Assembly (NCBI RefSeq): GCF_001577835.2
Contig: NC_029542.1
Span: 4,160,773 to 4,224,772 of the forward strand
Direction: 5' to 3'
Length of the DNA stretch: 64,000 nt
Origin: Coturnix japonica
Taxonomy: Eukaryota; Chordata; Aves; Galliformes; Phasianidae
The translations under genes and the position numbers were made by a program. The notes beneath the pieces are model-generated. The model had not been told where the DNA came from. It was given only the letters and a program-made list of their open reading frames with translations, and made no database searches. Of this stretch, positions 1 to 22,100 are shown piece after piece. Numbering within the stretch: position 1 is the stretch's first letter; each line of letters begins with the position of its first letter.

Positions 1-1594
1 GGCTTGTGTGACACCAGAGGGGATAGAAGGGAGAGGAAGCTGGCTGTGATACCACAGCGCGGCCTGCTCTGCTCTGAAGTAACGACACGGACATGGACAG
101 ATGGAGATTTCCATTCAATAACACAGGGAATATAATGATGGGAAGATCCGCCAGCAGCCAGACCTGCACCTTGGGGTCCGACAGCGGCACCTGGGCACAA
201 CGTCCTTAAGGAGGAGGTAAGAAAATACTTAGAGGTGAAAAGTAACCCTGGTTTGGCTTGGGTTTGACCACATTCATTACATTGTGTTGTACGTTGCATT
301 CAGTTGTGCTTGGTGTCGATAGCATTAAACATGCACAAGTCGCTGCAGTGTTCAGTGCAGTTCCATACTGATCATTCTGGATCGTTATTTATTGTTTCCT
401 TTGCTTTAGTTGGTTGGTTTTTCTATTTATTTCTCATTTCTGTTTGCCTGTGCTCCGTTTCCATGTTACTCTATGTGCTCTTACTGCTGTACAAGGTTTG
501 TTTATAGCGGGTTGTTCAGGTCAGGAGCCCTGAACATGTTTAATGATCATAAACCAGCTTTTGTTTGTGCTCTCTGCCACCCAGTCCCCCTCAGGACGGA
601 CACACAAAGCTCAGGTTTTATTGTTTTTATTGTTGTACCGCTATTTACTTTGGTAAGTTTGTATCCCTGTTTAAAGTGCCTCAAAGCGATTAAAACTTAG
701 TTTAAATTCAAGTATTGTAAAACATACAGAGTATAGCACACGAAAAAAGCTGCATAGTGAAAATGCCAGGAGAGGCCGTTACATTCAGGATGCCAACTAC
801 TCAGGTATTAACAACACCGCATCAGTTTTAAGGTTAATGATAATTAGCCAGCTTTATACAGTAGACAGAGAACCGTGGGCAATGGAACCACTGCGCTGTT
901 GTTGCTGTTGATAAAGGCCAGAAGCGAAACTGAACGGTGCGAGACGTCGTGGTTCCCATCTGTAACATGTGCCTTAATTCCTATGACACTCACTGACACT
1001 GCAGTTGGTTCTTTCCTGCTGCTTTGGATCCCACAGGTTCTGTCTGTGTGTTTTCTCCTTTTGAGCCCCCATAGTTCCAGTGTTCTCTGCAGGGGGTTCT
1101 GATTTTAAGGGTCACCACCTTAAATCCTTGTGAACAAACATCCTTACTCTGTTTCTGTTTGTGTGCAGTTTGTCCTGTGATCTCATTAAACATATTAGGG
1201 TTCCATTTCTGGTTTCTGTCTGTGCACAGATGCAGGACCACCAGCTCTGTATGTGCCCATTGCTCTCAGTGGTGGCTCTGGGGGCACTTAATGTATATGG
1301 CATTGAAGAAGAGAATGAAGTATGTGGTTCTCATTCCCAGAGAGAGAAACGAGTTCTCTTAGCGAAGTATAAAGGTGCAGTTTAATTCTTTTACTATTTG
1401 GAACAGTACTACAAAACAACAGGAATGACAGAATTGTGGTCCATACCCAGAGTATAAAACTGGTAGAAGTCGGGTTTCCTGGGATCTGGGTGCTGCCCTT
1501 CTCCCCTTTGTTGAAGAGACACGGCTGCTGTACCAGCTCCGGGTGCGGGTCCATAGCAGTGGCAGGAGGAGGCGCTGACCTGCTGAGCTGTGTG
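1..1594. other. 3' flank of KRT222, no gene recognised
   Basis: This stretch lies downstream of the KRT222 stop codon and probably contains its 3' untranslated region. I see no keratin exon and no other family. Short T-rich runs near 385 and 604-625 contain tttatt, the reverse complement of AATAAA, but none lies close enough to the stop to be assigned with confidence. In mammals the next gene on this side is SMARCE1, and nothing here can be assigned to it. Confidence 0.6.
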
Positions 1595-4711
<3,117 letters not shown>

Positions 4712-4880
4712 CCCCCTCCCATGCTCCCCTTTGGTGCCCGGCTTCGCTGGGGAGGGGGGGGGCTCTGCAGAGCCTGCGGCGGGAGGAGGCAGAGCAGCGG
4801 CGGCTCTTAAAGCCGCAGAGCTTCGGTTCTGGGCACACACTGGAGCCGGGGCTTGGGGTCCGTCCTGCAGGTGTCCGGTA

Positions 4881-6772
4881 ACCCAACACCCGGCTGAAAT
4901 CAGGATGCCAAGGTTGTGTGTGGAAGTGAATGCATACAGTGTGTTAATGTCTTTGTTACATTGTAAGTTAGGGGATTTTATAACCTCAAAGTGATTGAGG
5001 TTGGGAGATACAAAGCATCACAGCTGCTCAGAATGAGAGCACAAGGGCGAAGGGAGGGAGCAGCTTCCCAGCAGGGCAGCTGCAGTGGGGCTGATGGGGC
5101 TACATCTTACTTACTTTCCCCATTGCTACATGGAGGGTGGAAGGTAAGGGCAGTCTGTCCTGCTTTCTACAGATCAATCTGTTTCCTGGCCTGTTTTAAC
5201 TGCTGAATAGTTACAGTCTCAATGATCACGAGTGGTAAGAACTTCCCTTAGCTTTATGAAGTTTGCTCAGTAACGTGCAGTATGGGATATTTAGTAAGAA
5301 TTCAGATTTCAGTAAGAAAACCAACCCACAAAACAACGTATTTTAGACTCCAGCATGTATCAGTGAAATGAGGGGAAAAAGGCACTAATCTTACAAGATG
5401 CTCCTTTGAAGAAGTCAAAGCCTTGTTCCACTTCAAAGTCTCCTTGTGTGCATAAGGCTTCCTTGTTCCTGACTCTGTTTGCTGGCACATGTGAAAGGAT
5501 CCTGTGTAGTGCTTTGATTTGTCTGAGCTGGTTGTTCTCCAGCTGACCCGGGCAGGAATGAGAAGGTTTTGTTGTCCAGTGCTTTTTCTGCAGCTGTCTT
5601 AAACATTCGACTTTTACTTCATTCTAAAAACAAATATTGTCAGTTTTTTCATTGATCCACATCCATAAAACAAACATAAGATTTTTTAGCTTAGGAGAGT
5701 ATAAACAGGAAAGGAAGAGCCCATGTCCCTAAGCAAATAATGTATGCTTTTCTTCTTTCTCATTTTCATCACAGTAGTGATCCTTTGCAGCTGAACTGCA
5801 GCTCCCTGGGGCTCCGAATGTCTTCTGCTTCCACCAGGCAGTCGACACTGTCTGCTACTCAGAACTGTTTCTGTTTGAAGTACAGTACAGAGGTCTGCAG
5901 GGATGTTGGACTTGATCCCAACAAACCAAATGTTGTGCATCAAAACGTGTCAGGAACTGAAATGCTGATCACATTTCTGAAAGCTTTAAAACAATAAATG
6001 AGCACTAATGTTTATTTTCCCTTCCCTTTCTCCAGGTGTAAGGGGAACATCTGGCTGTGACACTGCTGCCACTCTAAGGTAGGCTTAAGCTACCTTATTT
6101 TCAATAGGTTTTATGTCATTTTGGATCCTAGCAACTTTCAGTGCCTGTATTTTATTATGTTGGATTTCTGCAGTTTAAAAAACAATTGTCAGTTCTTTGG
6201 ATTCTGTGCTAATGTCGCTGTGCACAGCGACAAAAAAAAACCTCATGCACAAATATGGAGGTGTGGGTTGTTGGTATTCTGGTTCATGGTGTTGTTCTGA
6301 GTGTCAGATGGTTTCGAACAGCTCATCGCTGGGTGACCTGAAGTCAGTCCAAGGTAGGTTTTGAAACATAAAATGGTGCTCCCACCTGGTGGCGCTCTGG
6401 AACATCTCTGCGGGTTTGTGGTGTGCTTAGAAACCAGGGCAGCCCTTCTGCCCTGCCACTACAGCCTCTGTACTGCTCTGTTAGCAGGAAGTTCTCTTTG
6501 TCCTTTACATGGCTGTAAATTGATAGCTTTATTTTTTTTTTTTTTGGTATCCGGTATTCCTTTAATCCTATGTTTAAACAGGCTTTTTTCTATCATATTC
6601 TTGTTCTAAAGTTGGATTAATGTCTCTATGTGAGGAGCACAATACTGTGGATATGGTATGTGGTGAAGCAGAATACCCAACAGAGTGGAATATATGGCTC
6701 AGGAGTCACAGCCCTCAGTGGTGACGCAAAGAATGAAAGGAGATTAATACCTTAAAGCTTGCTGAGTCTGCT
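4881..6772. other. KRT222-KRT12 intergenic region
   Basis: Here mammals place KRT24, KRT25-28 and KRT10. I found no keratin exon on either strand and no other recognisable gene. It holds a G-rich patch near 5040-5100, short A/T homopolymers at 6231-6240 and 6531-6545, and one CTCF-like sequence near 6380-6400. Confidence 0.6.
6381..6400. promoter_or_regulatory. Candidate CTCF-like site
   Basis: The sequence cccacctggtggcgctctgg is near-palindromic and differs by about one base from the CTCF core CCASYAGRKGGCRS on either strand. It lies between KRT222, which has a GC-rich promoter, and the TATA-type epithelial keratins. An insulator role is inference. Confidence 0.25.
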
Positions 6773-6778
6773 TTTATT
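6773..6778 (-). terminator. KRT12 polyadenylation signal
   Basis: AATAAA on the minus strand, about 345 bases past the KRT12 stop codon. No nearer canonical signal was noticed. Confidence 0.55.
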
Positions 6779-7122
6779 AGTCGAGAAATCTGGAAAATTT
6801 GGTTAAAACAGCAAAAATGTTTTATCTATTAATTACTCAAAAATATAGAAAGGCATATTTGATTGAATGTGTGCACAGTATTTCTAGTAACTGAACAAAG
6901 AATTGATGATAGTTAAAGAACACCAGGAAAATAATGCAGATAATACCAATGGATTGGAGAGTGTATTGGCAGGCTGCTAGGAATGAAAAGAGGTTCTGCT
7001 CCATACCAAAGAATCTTAGCAAAAAGCCAATCTACTTTTTTTACTTCATTCAAAAGAACAAATTTATGCTTTATGGAAAGAAACATGGAGAGAATGGATC
7101 CGCTGTGATCTCAGGTTGTGCC

Positions 7123-10684
<3,562 letters not shown>

Positions 10685-10754
10685 GGTGCTCCACAGGGCT
10701 GGGCTGATCCGCCAGGCAGGCACAGAGTGGGGCACGTCAGGGAACTGGGATCCC

Positions 10755-10760
10755 TTTATA
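10755..10760 (-). promoter_or_regulatory. KRT12 TATA box
   Basis: ATATAAAG on the minus strand, about 71 bases upstream of the chosen KRT12 start codon. Similar boxes occur at nearly the same distance in the other intact keratin genes here. Confidence 0.65.
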
Positions 10761-10789
10761 TGGGGGCTGCTGCCGTAGTCACCGCCTCC

Positions 10790-12214
10790 TAACAGAGCGC
10801 TGAATTCTTTCTCTCTCTCTCCCCCTCTTTCAAATTTAGGGAGGAGAGAAGCAGTTTAGTGAGTCCGGACCAAACTAAATGATACGTGAAAATCTAAATT
10901 ACCCGTGGGAGCGGAAATCTGGAACCCTCCAGGTGTTTGCTGTATGAGGAGAAATGGGTGGAGTGGAGCTAAGACATCATGATAATGTTTTGCCATGTGC
11001 AACAGAGCGCAAATTTCTTTTCGCATTTAAATCCATCTGAAATAATTTTTTTGTCATTACATATTCATTGCTTTCTTGGTTTGGGGCTATTATTATAGAA
11101 TTATGCTTAAGTAAGTAGAACGATCCCTTTCATGTTATATCCCAGCATGCGTGTCAAAAGTGTTTCTATTCACAGTGCTTTTCTGGTACAAACCTGTGGC
11201 AGATCAGTGTTCTCTGGGCGTTAAGTAACGACCCAGAGAGCTGATCAGAAGAGGCGTGCAGACAGGTGGTGATCTGTGGGTCTGTCAGGAAAATGATAAT
11301 GTTCTTATTATACTGACCGTGATTTGTAGTTGTTTTCTGCCCCGTGCCTTTTGTCACTAAAATACTTGTGTCGGATGCTGGAACCAACATTCCTATTGCA
11401 ACATAATTGTACACCATCAGTTTATACTTTCAGCCATGTGCTCCAATAGCCAGTTCTTTTTCTGCTTTGTGCCTCTTGTAATATACATCTAAAGATCAAT
11501 CACAGCTCTGGAAGGTTAGAAGCTTTGAGCTGGAATCTCTTCAAAATCAATGTGCTTCTATTTCTAAGTTGTTCTGAAAAACAAAAAATTGATTTTCCTT
11601 TGTCCTGGCTTAATTATATCACTGGATTTGTCAACTGAAATGTACTCCTCTTTAATTAACATACAGCCAGGAGCACGGGTGTGGTTTCTGGGGAGGGTGG
11701 GGGGTGGCAAACTGTATTAAGAACAGTAGATCAAAAGTTTAAGTGAGGCATTTACGTAGAAATGGATTGATAGCCTGATATCAGTGACTCAGGGCTGAGA
11801 GAGCAAAGAATTATTTCCCTTGGCAGCTGTTTACGAGCAGTAAATAATGCAGAGGACAGGTGAGATTTCAATAGGAAGCACCAACTCCTTGGGCTGCAGG
11901 GCTCAGCAGATGTGTGCAGCAGTGACTGAAGGGCCTGACAGATGCAGTACTCTTCTAGTTGAGAACCGATGGGCAGTTTATGCTATGGGTGATCTTTGGC
12001 AATACAGAAATCCCCAGAGATGGACAATTAATGAGAAGACTTCTTCAGTTTTGCATTTTAATTTATTATGAAATGGCAATTGACGTTTCTTATTTGGAAA
12101 TCACATTTATTGAAGTGAGTCTCCAGTGCACCGCAGTGATAGTTCACGTTCAGAAGAGATGCACTGAATCAACATTTTAATACAGTTTTGAATGTAAATC
12201 TACATGTTATTGGT
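10790..12214. other. KRT12-KRT20 intergenic region
   Basis: About 1.4 kb between the KRT12 promoter and the KRT20 3' end. It begins with a CT-rich run at about 10810-10835. No exon, RNA gene or clear repeat family was recognised. KRT12 upstream control elements would be expected here, but none can be named from the sequence. Confidence 0.55.
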
Positions 12215-12220
12215 TTTATT
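12215..12220 (-). terminator. KRT20 polyadenylation signal
   Basis: AATAAA on the minus strand about 160 bases after the KRT20 stop codon. Confidence 0.6.
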
Positions 12221-12378
12221 AATAAAATGAACAAACACACACAAAGATGAAAACCTGGATTGTCTGAGACTTGAGGATTTGGCATTTTTCAACCCTTGTT
12301 GATTTCAGGGAGAATTAAATTGGTTTCCTTATGAAGTTTAATGGTGTCATTTTGGTGCTCTCCCTCCGCTGGTGCTGC

Positions 12379-15845
<3,467 letters not shown>

Positions 15846-15919
15846 CGTGCCTCCTGCAAAGGTGAAGCGGCTGACTGTACGACAGCGAGTTGGAGTGAAG
15901 TGCTGTGTGCTCTGTAAAC

Positions 15920-15925
15920 CTTATA
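15920..15925 (-). promoter_or_regulatory. KRT20 TATA-like box
   Basis: AATATAAGG on the minus strand, about 75 bases upstream of the KRT20 start codon, the same spacing as in KRT12 and KRT15. Confidence 0.55.
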
Positions 15926-18900
15926 TTGTCTTTGGAAGAGGAAGCACGGTGGTTGTAAACCCCACCTCTCTTGACGCATACTGTAATTGGTGTCAGCACA
16001 AATAACATGCAGGACATTGTCCCCACACTCTGTAATGCAAAGGGTTTTTAATCTCTCCATCTGCGTTTGAAAAAAAACTGCTCAGGAAATTTAGCTTTAT
16101 TCATTTTTATTTTGAATGAAAGATAAAACACAAACGAGCTGCTGAATCATTTATTGCAGCCTAGCCAGCCTATCTCTATAGAGCCATTGTCGAACAAACC
16201 CTGTGCGGGTTATGAAATTAAAATGAGTTGACCGTATGTGACAAGAGACCTTAAATATTTATATCTCAATCCAGTGTACATTGCTGTTGTGTGAGCCATC
16301 GTCTGGGCCTGAGGATGGTGTAGGAAGGTCTTGAAATGGTCAGGAAGGTGGCATTTGTATCTACCGCCTTCATTCATTCTACAGTAAGCACAGAACAGTA
16401 ATCTTAGTGTTGTCAAAATGACTGGTGTAGTTTGCTTGCATTGAATGTACACTGTTCAGTGATAGAAAGCCCTTAGAAGTTGAACTGGGCTGCAGTGTGG
16501 TTGAGATAAGGCAGAAAATGTAGTAGGCAAAGCTGTAAGGATATGAGAACCACCTGGATGGCTCCCTTTATTTTACATGTGAGATGCTGGTCCATAGTGC
16601 TGAGACCAAGCTTCCAGCACAGCTCCAAGCCCTCCTGCCCTGGCAGCGTGCTCAGCACGTTGTGCCCTCTGGCTGCTCTGCCTTTGACAGGAAATCAGCT
16701 GCCTCTGATCAGCACACAAAGAAACCCAGCAGCTGTGTTTTGTAGTTCCTCCAGCTGCAATGTATGTACTGCTGAGATGTGACAGGCAGAGATACAATGG
16801 AAATCGAGTGAAAGAGCTCAGAGCTGGGGGAGTTCCTGGTGCTGCATGAAAGCAGGCAGCAGGTGTGCAGCAGGACAAAGCAGGTGGAGTTCCTTGGGGC
16901 ACTGCATTTAGTGTACTTCAGTGTATTAATAATGTACGGCTATTCAGGTTGAACAATTAACATGTATTGTTTATATTAGTGGAAAAGAGCTGCTGTACAT
17001 ACTGGTCTTTTAACCTGGGACAAGGCAATGGGTGACGTGCTGTTCTCTGGGCACTATGCTGGATCTTGGCAGCATCCTCAGGTTTCTGAGAGCTGAGTGT
17101 GGGATTCGGTGGGACCAGTTCAGCTCAGATTGGATACAGAACTACCAATAGTTTGCTGAGTGCAGCTGTAACAAGGCAGAGTTCAGCTGCTCTGGAAATG
17201 TGCATCTTCCAAAGCAAAACGAGCAGCATTCAGAGCAGGGCTCCTTGCCATGAGGATGCAAAGTGTACATTCAGGTGTCTGAACTGTGGTTGGACCTCGA
17301 GCTTTGGGTGTGACTCAGAAGCATAAATGTGCATTTATGGCAGGTCCGGTCAAAGTCCAGCAGCCAGGTCAAATGTCCCGTTGCTATAGACACAGGGTGG
17401 GTCTGTTCTATCTGCACTCAATAGGGATCATTTCCAGCTGTAGGGCAGAGCTCACATCTTTAAAACCACGAGAAGAACGCAGCAAAAGTCCTGCTACAGT
17501 TACATCTGCTGTCTGTGCATTGCTCTGCCTGCATCTCTCACAGGACTCTCCAATGGTTTGTTTTCAGTAGACATTCTGCTTTGTCTTCTTCCAAGTTATT
17601 AAAATAGTTTCCCCTCAGGTACAGTTGACACCTCAGGTGAGGTTTTATCGCTCCATACATTTTTTTGTCGTGGAATACAATGAATTTTGATGTCTGCAGC
17701 TGTGATCGGTGTGAGTGCAGTGCTGCTAGTGCTGCAGGGGTGCTTCAGTTTAGTTGTGCAGCTCCCACTCGAGATGCGGCTGTGAGCAAATCCATGGAGC
17801 ACAGACAGTGCGATGTCAGCCTGCAGGTTTGTGTGTAGTCACAACTGTACATAGCAACGCCTGGAAGCTGATTTCCTGAAGGACTGTCACCTTTGTGACG
17901 GACACTGAGAGCACAGCAGAGATAACCATCCAGGGGTCTGATAACGTGTGCGTGCCGTTTCGTATTAGTCACCAACCAGCCAGAGGTAACCGGGCATGGG
18001 AGTTCCAGGAAAAAAGACACACCCAGCGTTGGCTGTGGGTTTGAGCAGCCTGTAGCTGGGGCACAGGCTTCCCTTTAGGCTGAATTAAAGGTTTAACTGA
18101 AATAAAGGAGTTTTAAGTTCAGGCTTTAGCGATGATCCGCTTTAATGGTGAAATCCAGTGCCTGCTTATTAGTCCCTGTGACCACATGGTTGGTTTCTGT
18201 TCAGGTTTTGCGTCGTAAGAATTTGATTCCCTAAGGTCTTTTACAATAGAGTTGTGAAAAGGCTTCCATTGTACAAAGTACCTTCAAGTGAGAGGAGTTC
18301 CATGTTCAGTGTTTCAGGCGTATTCCAGCCAAAATCCATATTTCTGTGGCTGAAAAATTCCCCCCTTCTCTTCATAGCCTGCCTGTGAGAAGATGGGGCT
18401 CCCTCATTTGTGCCACAGGTCTGGTTTAAAACCAAGGGAGCAGCACGGTGGGTGCTCAGGGCACGGTGCCGCTATGTGGGTACGAGCCAATGGCAGCTTT
18501 AGAGTGCAGGCTTTTCTGAAAGGGTGAAAAAAGATCCTTAGGATAGTTCTCCACCCTGACAGCAGAGTTTGCACCATTTGTTAGTGCTGCACCCTCGAAT
18601 GCAAACAGTAAACAGAGACATTTTGTGTTTTGCAAACTGTGATCCAGGCTCATTGTGTTGGGTCTTGGAAGCAGGCTTTCATGGGGCACCAAAACCCTGC
18701 AGGCTGCAGGAAAAGCTCCTCCTTTGCACCTGGTTTTGGGACCTGTTCCGTGTTGGGCTCTTTATCTGACAGCCACTAAGTGGGAGCAGCCGGGCTGGGT
18801 TCATGGGAAGGCAATAAGGATGGGGCTTTGTGGCTCTTGTCCCTGGGAACCACGAGCAGCAAAGGGGGCAGCGGATGAGAAAATCAGCAAGCTGCAGAGT

Positions 18901-19049
18901 ACTCTTCTAAGTGTGAGAGCAACCAATAGCAGTGTTTGCTGAATGTCTGTGTGTGTGGAAATGAGCTTTGTAAGCAGCCATCTGAAGCAGGTTAAAGCCA
19001 GCACAAAGCTGGGACAGCTCAATAGCCACGAGGAGATGTGATACAGAAC

Positions 19050-19140
19050 AGTGGAGTTCCAGAATCCCCCCAGCTGGAAGGGCCCGCAGGATCATGGACT
19101 GTGCAGGATCATGGACTGTGCACGACCTCCTCCCAACATG
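19050..19140 (-). mobile_element. CR1 LINE 3'-end fragment (reverse orientation)
   Basis: The sequence cagaatccccccagctggaa and the following gggcccgcaggatcatgga resemble the reverse complement of the avian CR1 3' end (a CAGAATCA...GGTTGGAAGGGACC...GGATCAT pattern). It is short, diverged, and has no coding part left. The assignment is from memory of the family consensus. Confidence 0.45.
19086..19120 (+). repeat. Short tandem duplication
   Basis: The unit gcaggatcatggactgt occurs twice in a row with essentially no difference. It lies inside the CR1-like fragment and looks like a recent slippage or duplication event. Confidence 0.8.
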
Positions 19141-22100
19141 TGTGTAACATTCAGGAAGCAAATACAATTTTCATGGCCCTGTGCAAATATGTGCACACTC
19201 TGATAGTGCACCATAAAAGGCAGATGCAAATAGTGCATTGCACGCAATGACATCCAGGTAGAATTTTTCCCTAGCTCTTATAGAACAGCAGTCCTTAGGG
19301 AGCCCAGCACAAGCAGTTTGGCTCACAATCCCAGCTCCAGTTTATTCTCTGAGCTTGGCAGCCTCAGGGCAGGCCCAGGTAGCAGGGCTGGCTGCTGCCG
19401 TGCTGAATGTGTCACAGCTCCATGCAGAAATGTCGTGCAGATGGAGCTGTGTGTCACTAGGGGCCACCACACACCTGCTGAGAGGAGCTGCCTGTGCGAG
19501 TCTGTGTTGCTTGCTGCAACTAGCAAGTCGGTGCTGGAACCTGGACGTGCTTCATGTCAATTATATAACAAAATCTCACATATTACCCACTTTTCTGCTC
19601 CCATATCCAGAAGAAAAATTTTTTGCATAACTCTTGTGGCCAGATGCGTAAAGCAGTGTTTATCTGCACAGCCACAGGCTGTAGTTACAAAGAGTTCAAT
19701 GCTATTTGTAGGGCAGGGAGCTTGTAAGCAACAGCTCTGAGTGTTTTCTGTCTATCATGACAGACGTGTTCGTTATCCATCCAGCTAATGCCCCTTTCTT
19801 CATTACTGGTGCTCAAATACCTTTGGGAGAAGTAAACTCTAGCATTAAATATACGTATATTTTTTATTAGTTGTGCATTTTGTTTGAACATGTCACTCAG
19901 AAAATGTCTCAGTGGAAGCTTTGAAGCTGTTCTGTGGCCAAATGAATGAAGAACTGCAGCCCAGCACTGACGGCTTCACACCTCGGTTTGTGCCTCGGTG
20001 AGAAGGAAGGCAGGAGTGCTGCTGGTGGTGATCTTCCAGCACTGATAACTTTAATGTTCCACTTTCTGGCCTGGTTTTAACAGCTCTGCACATTCCCTGC
20101 TTTGTGGTTGCTCTGCTCAGAGTTCCTTCCTGTTGATTTGTTTTAAGCGTTTTAGGCTTTAGTTTCTTGTTTGTGTGATCCCAGCCGGAGCTCGGACTTC
20201 TCTCTGAAGGTATCTCACTGTTCCAGAGGAGCACTCTATGGTCTGTCAGCTACTTGTCAGCTTGTTTCTTTCCTCTTCTTTTCCCTGTCTGCTTCAAATA
20301 ATTATTCCTCCAAATTAATTATGTTTTCTCTAATTAAATTGTATTCCTCATTTTCAATGCTTTCATTAGAGCTTAATGACAACCTATCAAATTAAATCCT
20401 TTTGGCTTGTCCTTAGGATGTTGCAAAGCAAAGGAGGTTTACCCCTGAAGTCTGGATGGTTATTGAAAGTGTCTTTGCCACAGCTGATGTGGTGATTTTG
20501 TGCCTTTAAGCTCCTGATGTATATTCAGACATTCAAAAGGCAGTTTAACATGTCTGGAAGCAGCAGCCATGTGCCCGTCCCACCATCGGGTCACGTCTGG
20601 TCCTTCATCAGCTGTAGGTTTCTATCGTAAGGACAGTCCAGAATTCAAATGTGAGGAGCTGCTGGTTGTGTTTAATGTGATGCTCCTGGGAGCAGCTCCT
20701 TTACGCCAACCCTCAGGTGTGCAGCTCAAAAAGGTCATTTTGGTCTACAAATACAGCTCTACAAAGAAAAATATCTTCAAAACACTGCTTGGAAAGAAAC
20801 CCAGTTTTGGTGAGGCAGGGGTTCTGAGGAAGCAATGTGCAGTAAAATAGGCCCAGATGCTTTCTGCTTTCTCAAAGCCAAACACACATAATTAAGATGC
20901 TTTGCAGAACAGTTTGGGAAATGGGGGTGGGGGGTCCAAGCCTCTCAAGCATCATTCTTCATTTCCTTCCCCATTTATAGATTCTTCCCTCTGCTCCATG
21001 ATTCACACACCGGAGCAGGCATCTCCCAGCAGAACTGTAGAAACCTTTATAGGTCAGGGTGTGGACATTGTGAAATGTTTTACTGGCTCTTCCACCTATT
21101 CTCTGCGCTTCAGTGCATGCAAACAGTGTTTTTAGCAGAGTTCTGAATGCCGGATTTTGTTTTCTTCTCTTGCTGAAGTGACTTCTTTCATTTTGCATCT
21201 GTATTAACGAGGCTGGTACAAAGCAGAAGTTGTGCACTCAAGAGAAGCTTCTTGCTCGTAAATAAGAAAGAGAGCTGCCAATGTGTGGCCACAGCACCAG
21301 AAGGAATGCGTGATTAATGGCACCAACCATTACTGCATTACCTCATTGCCGGCTTGTTCCAGAGGATCAACAATTCACTTACCAAAGCTGTGTATTGTAA
21401 TGCACCTTAATAAGTTTTAACATTTCTACAAGTGAAATGAGCTGTGACTCATACGCATTCTGGAGTGCATTCAAGTCTGTTATAAATACGTTGGAGGATT
21501 ATTTAGTGCAGGACTTCCTTAAATGGCAGGTGAAACTACGAGCGGGGATTTGAGAATGCTGGTGGTTTCAGCCTCCTTTTATAGCCTGAAAGTTCCTCAG
21601 TCTTGTCAGTTTGCAGTGATGTTACATCACTCAGCCTCAGAAATGCACTGTGTCCTGTCCCCATAGCTGGGGAAAGCAGGAGCTGTGAAGTGATGAATTC
21701 CAGTTTGGCCTCTCTCGGTGACTTTCTTGCAGCAGGTCGTGTCACCTCTTTGACCAGTTTCTTCAGTGATAAAATGTTCTCTCTGTAACTTCATCTCTCA
21801 GCGTGTTGTGAGAACGTGGTGCTAACTATGTGTATATGGTGGGTGCTGAAATCATGGTTTATCATTTAGAGTACGGAACAAAGTTTCAGAAGTAATAATG
21901 AATGTATGACAGAAACAGGGTAACATAAGGCCAGTGACACAGCGCGGTTACCTGCTCCAATGAAAGGGATCATCAGTGACACACAGCATTCTGAAGGCAG
22001 GAGAAATGCCCAGGAATAAGCATTTTTTGCCATTGAATAACTGCTTTCATTCAGCAGAGCATAGTGTAACTAATATGTATATGTTTGAGGACTAATTGGT

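Noticed and set aside
1-240. Possible exon of SMARCE1 or another neighbour, because of a GT donor-like GAGGAGGTAAG at about 210-222
   Set aside because: The short frame before it has no similarity that I recognise, and mammalian SMARCE1 would be on the other strand.
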